This document shows positions 45,285-48,621 of a stretch of 48,621 bases of DNA, piece by piece. This stretch comes from Promicromonosporaceae bacterium (lineage in GTDB: Bacteria; Actinomycetota; Actinomycetes; Actinomycetales; Cellulomonadaceae): the NCBI GenBank assembly GCA_009783295.1, contig WRHK01000027.1:1-48621 (forward strand), read 5' to 3'. Position numbers and translations under genes: made by a program. Numbering within the stretch: the stretch's first letter is position 1; every line of letters starts with the position of its first letter. A model generated the notes under the pieces. That model saw nothing but the letters and a program-made list of their open reading frames with translations, had not been told where the DNA came from and ran no database searches.

Positions 45285-46214
45285 TTAGAGCGCGGGTCCC
45301 GAGGCGGCGACCGAGAGGACCAGGTACACGAACGGGGCCGTGACCAGGAGGGAGTCCACCCGGTCGAGCACGCCCCCGTGGCCGGGGAGCAGTGAGCCCA
45401 TGTCCTTCAAGTCTAGGTCGCGCTTGAGCAGCGACTCCGCCAGGTCGCCCACCGTCGCTGTGATCGCGGTCATGAGGCCGAGCGCCAGGCCCAGCACCAG
45501 CGACGACCCGAGCAGCGGCTGCCCGCTGCTCGGCAGGAACGGCAGGTTCATGACCAGGTGCGAGCCCACGAGGCCCACGAGCGTGGTCAGCACCACCGAC
45601 CCGGCCAGGCCCTCCCAGCTCTTCTTGGGGCTGACCGTCGGGGCGAGCGGGTGACGGCCGAACAGGACGCCCGCGATGTACCCGCCCGTGTCGTTCGCGA
45701 CGCCCAGCAGCACGAAAAGGGCGACGCGCCAGCGGCCGTCCTGCTGCCCGAGCAGCAGCACCACGAACCCGGCCAGGAACGGCACGTACGTCGCCGCGAA
45801 GATGCTCGCCGCGACGTCGCGCAGCGCCTGCGGGCCCGGGCCGTCGAGCACGCGCCACAGCGCGACCGCGGCCAGCGTGAGCACGTAGGCGATGAGGAGC
45901 GCCTCGGGCCCGCCGAGGTACGCCGACACCGCCATGCCGATGCCGCCCACGATGAGCGGCCAGATCGGCAGCGCGATGCCGCGGCGCGCGAACGCCGAGC
46001 GCAGCTCCCACAGGCCGGCCGTGACGGCCACGGCGACGACGCCGACGAACGGCTCCGGCCGGAACCAGAGCGACGCGCCGACGGCGACCAGCAGCACGAG
46101 GCCGACGGCGATCGCCACCGGGAGGTTGCGCCCCGCGCGCGACGCGGGCCCTGACGGTCCAGGCATGGCGGGCTCGCTCGACGCGGGCCCGGCGGGTTCG
46201 GATGTGGCGGTCAT
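45285..46214 (-). CDS. cdsA: Phosphatidate cytidylyltransferase (CDP-diglyceride synthase)
   Basis: This integral membrane enzyme makes CDP-diacylglycerol, precursor of acidic phospholipids and phosphatidylinositol. The 309-residue protein has about eight hydrophobic helices and the CTP-transferase signature SLLKRDLDLKDMGSLLPGHG followed by GVLDRVDS. The N-terminus is Pro/Ser/Ala rich. The ATG at 46214 overlaps the frr stop by one base (TGATG), indicating translational coupling. Confidence 0.95.
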   Translation of the reverse strand: MTATSEPAGPASSEPAMPGPSGPASRAGRNLPVAIAVGLVLLVAVGASLWFRPEPFVGVVAVAVTAGLWELRSAFARRGIALPIWPLIVGGIGMAVSAYLGGPEALLIAYVLTLAAVALWRVLDGPGPQALRDVAASIFAATYVPFLAGFVVLLLGQQDGRWRVALFVLLGVANDTGGYIAGVLFGRHPLAPTVSPKKSWEGLAGSVVLTTLVGLVGSHLVMNLPFLPSSGQPLLGSSLVLGLALGLMTAITATVGDLAESLLKRDLDLKDMGSLLPGHGGVLDRVDSLLVTAPFVYLVLSVAASGPAL

Positions 46215-46771
46215 CAGACCTCGAGCAGCTCGCTCTCCTTGCCCGCGAGGAGCTGGTCGACCTGGTCGACGTGCTTCTTCGTCAGGGCCTCGAGCTCCTT
46301 CTCGGCGCGCGCGACCTCGTCCTCGCCGGCCTCGCCGTCCTTGACGAGCTTGTCGAGCGTGTCCTTGGCCTTGCGGCGGATGTTGCGCACCGTGATGCGG
46401 GCGTCCTCCGCCTTCGACTTCGCCAGCTTGACGTAGTCGCGGCGGCGCTCCTCGGTCAGGGCGGGCAGGATGATGCGGATCGCGTTGCCGTCGTTCGACG
46501 GGTTCACGCCCAGGTTGGAGTCGCGCAGGGCCTTCTCGATCGCGGGCATCGAGCTCTTGTCGAAAGGCGTGATCAGCACGGTGCGGGCCTCGGGGATGTT
46601 GAACGAGGCGAGCTGCTGCAGCGGCGTCGGAGCGCCGTAGTAGTCCACGGTGATCTTGCTGAACATCCCGGCGTTCGCACGGCCCGTGCGGATGCCCGCG
46701 AAGTCCTCCATGGCGACCTCGATCGCCTTGTCCATCTTCTCTTCGGCCTCGAAGAGGGTCTCGTCGATCAC
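46214..46771 (-). CDS. frr: Ribosome recycling factor
   Basis: RRF splits the post-termination ribosome with EF-G. The 185-residue protein has the full-length family pattern: [28 protein letters not shown]-like [29 protein letters not shown] and the helical end. GTG at 46771 has GAGGAG upstream. Lies 34 bp downstream of pyrH and overlaps cdsA. Confidence 0.97.
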   Translation of the reverse strand: MIDETLFEAEEKMDKAIEVAMEDFAGIRTGRANAGMFSKITVDYYGAPTPLQQLASFNIPEARTVLITPFDKSSMPAIEKALRDSNLGVNPSNDGNAIRIILPALTEERRRDYVKLAKSKAEDARITVRNIRRKAKDTLDKLVKDGEAGEDEVARAEKELEALTKKHVDQVDQLLAGKESELLEV

Positions 46772-46805
46772 TGGTGCTCCTCAGAGGTTGTCGTGGCCGG
46801 GGGTG

Positions 46806-47546
46806 TCACGCGCGTGCCGTCATCAGTGTGCCGATCTTCTCTCCCAGCAGCGCGCGGGTCACGTTACCCGCACCCTCCAGGCCGAAGACGCGCATCTGCA
46901 CGTCGTTGTCGCGGCACATGGCGATCGCGGTGTTGTCCATGACCTGCAGGTTGTCTCGCAGGGCCGTGTCGTAGGTCAGGGTGTCGTAGCGGACCGCGTC
47001 CGGGTCCTTGCGGGGGTCGGCGTTGTAGACGCCGTCGACGCCGTTCTTGCCCATGAGCACCTCGATGCAGTGCACCTCGAGGGCGCGCTGGACCGACACG
47101 GTGTCGGTGGAGAAGTACGGCATGCCCGCACCGGCGCCGAAGATGACGACGCGCCCCTTCTCCAGGTGGCGGATGGCGCGCAGCGGGATGTACGACTCGG
47201 CGACCTGGCCCATCGTGATGGCGGTCTGCACGCGCGTCTTGGTGCCGTCCTGCTCCAGGAAGTCCTGCAGCGCGAGGCAGTTCATGACGGTGCCGAGCAT
47301 GCCCATGTAGTCGGCACGCGACCGGTCCATCCCGGCCTGCGAGAGCTCGGCCCCGCGGAAGAAGTTGCCACCGCCGACGACGACGGCCACCTGGACGCCC
47401 TGGCGGACGGCCTCGCCGATCTCCTGGGCGATGCGGCGCACGACGATCGCGTCGAGCCCGACGGCGCCACCGCCGAAGGCCTCGCCGGAGAGCTTCAGCA
47501 GGACGCGGCGGGCGCGGGTCTTCGTCGGGTTCGTGTGCTCGGTCAT
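46806..47546 (-). CDS. pyrH: UMP kinase
   Basis: PyrH phosphorylates UMP to UDP. The 246-residue protein shows the amino-acid-kinase fold motifs: [39 protein letters not shown] and [15 protein letters not shown] chose ATG at 47546 (product [16 protein letters not shown]); an in-frame GTG six bases upstream is possible. It lies between tsf and frr as in most bacteria. Confidence 0.96.
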   Translation of the reverse strand: MTEHTNPTKTRARRVLLKLSGEAFGGGAVGLDAIVVRRIAQEIGEAVRQGVQVAVVVGGGNFFRGAELSQAGMDRSRADYMGMLGTVMNCLALQDFLEQDGTKTRVQTAITMGQVAESYIPLRAIRHLEKGRVVIFGAGAGMPYFSTDTVSVQRALEVHCIEVLMGKNGVDGVYNADPRKDPDAVRYDTLTYDTALRDNLQVMDNTAIAMCRDNDVQMRVFGLEGAGNVTRALLGEKIGTLMTARA

Positions 47547-47580
47547 TGCCACCGGTCCTGTCGTCGTGCGGATGTGCGAA

Positions 47581-47614
47581 GCGGCCCGGCCCACCGTATC
47601 GGGGGCCGGGCCGC
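47581..47614 (-). terminator. Hairpin between tsf and pyrH
   Basis: A perfect 12-bp GC stem (47581-47592 with 47603-47614) and a 10-nt loop, eight bases past the tsf stop. No U-tract. Confidence 0.7.
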
Positions 47615-47622
47615 TGGGTGCG

Positions 47623-48462
47623 TCAGTTGCCGACGCGGAAGCGGACGAAGGCGTCGAGCGTGCCGCCCGCAGCCTCGACGTGCTTGGCGACCGTCGTCTT
47701 GGTGTCCTTGGCGAGCGGCTGCTCGACGAGGACGTTCTCCTTGAAGAAGCCGTTGAGGCGACCCTCGACGATCTTCGGCAGCGCGGCCTCGGGCTTGCCC
47801 TCGGCGATCGACACCTCGCGGGCGATCTCGCGCTCCTTCTCGACGACCTCGGCCGGGACGTCCTCACGGGTGAGGTACTTCGGGGCCATCGCGGCGATGT
47901 GCTGCGCGACGTCCTTGGCGACGGCCTCGCCGGCAGCGTCCGTCACGACGACGACGCCGATGCTCGGCGGCAGGTCCTTGGCGGTGCGGTGCAGGTAGGT
48001 CGTGACCTTCGGGCCCTCGACGCGAGCGACACGGCGCAGGACGATCTTCTCGCCCATGGTGCCGGCCGACGTGGCGATGACGTCGGCGACCGTCTCGGTG
48101 CCCAGCGGGGCGGCGAGGGCGGCGTCGGCGTCGGTGGCGCCCGAGGCGGCCGCAGCAGCGAGGATCTCCTCGGCCAGCGCGACGAACTTGTCGTTCTTGA
48201 CGACGAAGTCGGTCTCGGCGTTCAGCTCGATGAGCGTGGCGACCTGGCCCGCAGCGGTGTCCTCGACCTTGACGGCCACGAGGCCCTCGGAGGTCGCGTT
48301 GCCCTCACGCTTGGCAGCCTTGGCGAGGCCGCGCTTGCGGATGAGCTCGACGGCCTTCTGCTGGTCGCCGTCGGCCTCGTCGAGCGCCTTCTTGACGTCG
48401 GTCATGCCGGCGCCGGTCAGAGCGCGCAGGTCCTTGATGTCCTGGATGGTGTAGTTCGCCAT
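47623..48462 (-). CDS. tsf: Elongation factor Ts
   Basis: EF-Ts exchanges GDP for GTP on EF-Tu. The 279-residue protein has the N-terminal UBA-like domain ([17 protein letters not shown]), the Tu-contact stretch [15 protein letters not shown], and two core subdomains with the RFRVGN end. ATG at 48462 has GGAGG upstream. Located 78 bp after rpsB with a hairpin between. Confidence 0.97.
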   Translation of the reverse strand: MANYTIQDIKDLRALTGAGMTDVKKALDEADGDQQKAVELIRKRGLAKAAKREGNATSEGLVAVKVEDTAAGQVATLIELNAETDFVVKNDKFVALAEEILAAAAASGATDADAALAAPLGTETVADVIATSAGTMGEKIVLRRVARVEGPKVTTYLHRTAKDLPPSIGVVVVTDAAGEAVAKDVAQHIAAMAPKYLTREDVPAEVVEKEREIAREVSIAEGKPEAALPKIVEGRLNGFFKENVLVEQPLAKDTKTTVAKHVEAAGGTLDAFVRFRVGN

Positions 48463-48502
48463 GGTGGGCGGTCCTCCGTGCTTGAGGGGTGGCAGCGGCG
48501 TG

Positions 48503-48537
48503 GGCGCGGGCCGGGGTCGGTGACCCCCGCCCGCGCC
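48503..48537 (-). terminator. Hairpin between rpsB and tsf
   Basis: Arms 48503-48518 and 48522-48537 pair over 16 bp with one mismatch and a 3-nt loop. Common position for an attenuator that adjusts tsf against rpsB. Confidence 0.65.
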
Positions 48538-48540
48538 GTC

Positions 48541-48621
48541 TCACTCGGACTTCGTGTCCGCCCCGGCCTCCACCTCCGGGGCCCCGGCCGCCGGGGCCTC
48601 CAGCGGGGGCTCCTCGGGCGC
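48541..48621 (-). CDS. rpsB: 30S ribosomal protein S2, last 26 residues (cut by window edge)
   Basis: The final 27 codons, including the stop, encode an acidic Ala/Pro/Glu tail (APEEPPLEAPAAGAPEVEAG then ADTKSE). The call rests mainly on position directly upstream of tsf, plus the acidic extension that S2 proteins of actinobacteria usually carry. The conserved S2 body lies outside the window. Confidence 0.8.
   Translation of the reverse strand, partial: APEEPPLEAPAAGAPEVEAGADTKSE

Overview
The window is about 48.6 kb of very GC-rich, gene-dense DNA, and it reads as the chromosome of an actinobacterium, most likely a plant-polymer-degrading Micrococcales (Cellulomonadaceae/Promicromonosporaceae type). 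The reasons are: the conserved block order (rimP-nusA-ylxR-infB-rbfA-truB-ribF-rpsO-pnp-M16 protease-dapB, ispG-rseP-dxr, rpsB-tsf-pyrH-frr-cdsA-rlmN); frequent GTG/TTG starts; an IF2 with a very long Ala/Pro/Gly/Arg-rich N-terminus; and several apparent leaderless starts with a TANNNT -10 box 6-7 nt before the start codon. No gene-free stretch exceeds 300 bp; the largest gap is about 217 bp, between pnp and rpsO. I saw no tRNA, rRNA, CRISPR array or insertion sequence.

Layout. 1-17436: mostly minus-strand translation and RNA-metabolism genes (proS, rimP, nusA, ylxR, infB, rbfA, truB, ribF, rpsO, pnp, M16 peptidase, dapB cut by the left edge), plus a plus-strand lipoprotein. The usual truB-ribF neighbourhood is split by a divergent TetR/MFS efflux module with two near-identical 17-bp operator-like sites. 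17573-27442: an Fpg/Nei glycosylase, a PEPCK-like P-loop protein of the DUF4914 type, a DUF4081/GNAT protein, ispG, the site-2 protease rseP/rip1, dxr, a secreted SH3 protein, a methyltransferase and a DivIVA-repeat protein. 27586-44122: a carbohydrate-utilisation island. 44127-48621: rlmN, cdsA, frr, pyrH, tsf and the last 27 codons of rpsB, which is cut by the right edge.

The carbohydrate island is the most interesting part. The minus strand carries GH42, GH31 and GH3 genes as one apparent operon. Divergently there are a GH95 gene and a LacI regulator, then an ABC importer (two LplB/YtcP-type permeases and a large lipoprotein binding protein), a GH43 gene and, convergently, a YesL/DUF624 membrane protein. 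None of the glycosidases has a signal peptide. Together the families can account for removal of alpha-L-fucose (GH95), beta-galactose (GH42), alpha-L-arabinofuranose (GH43), alpha-xylose (GH31) and beta-glucose (GH3). That is the set needed to dismantle imported fucosylated or arabinosylated xyloglucan oligosaccharides inside the cell. Two palindromic sites sharing the core CGAAGCGCTTCG, one in the GH42/GH95 divergent promoter and one directly after a TATAAA box upstream of the importer, suggest a single LacI-controlled regulon. The island separates genes (rlmN and DivIVA/dxr) that are normally close in actinobacteria, so it looks like an accessory insertion. The substrate assignment is inference from families and context; the window holds no endo-xyloglucanase and no ABC ATPase.
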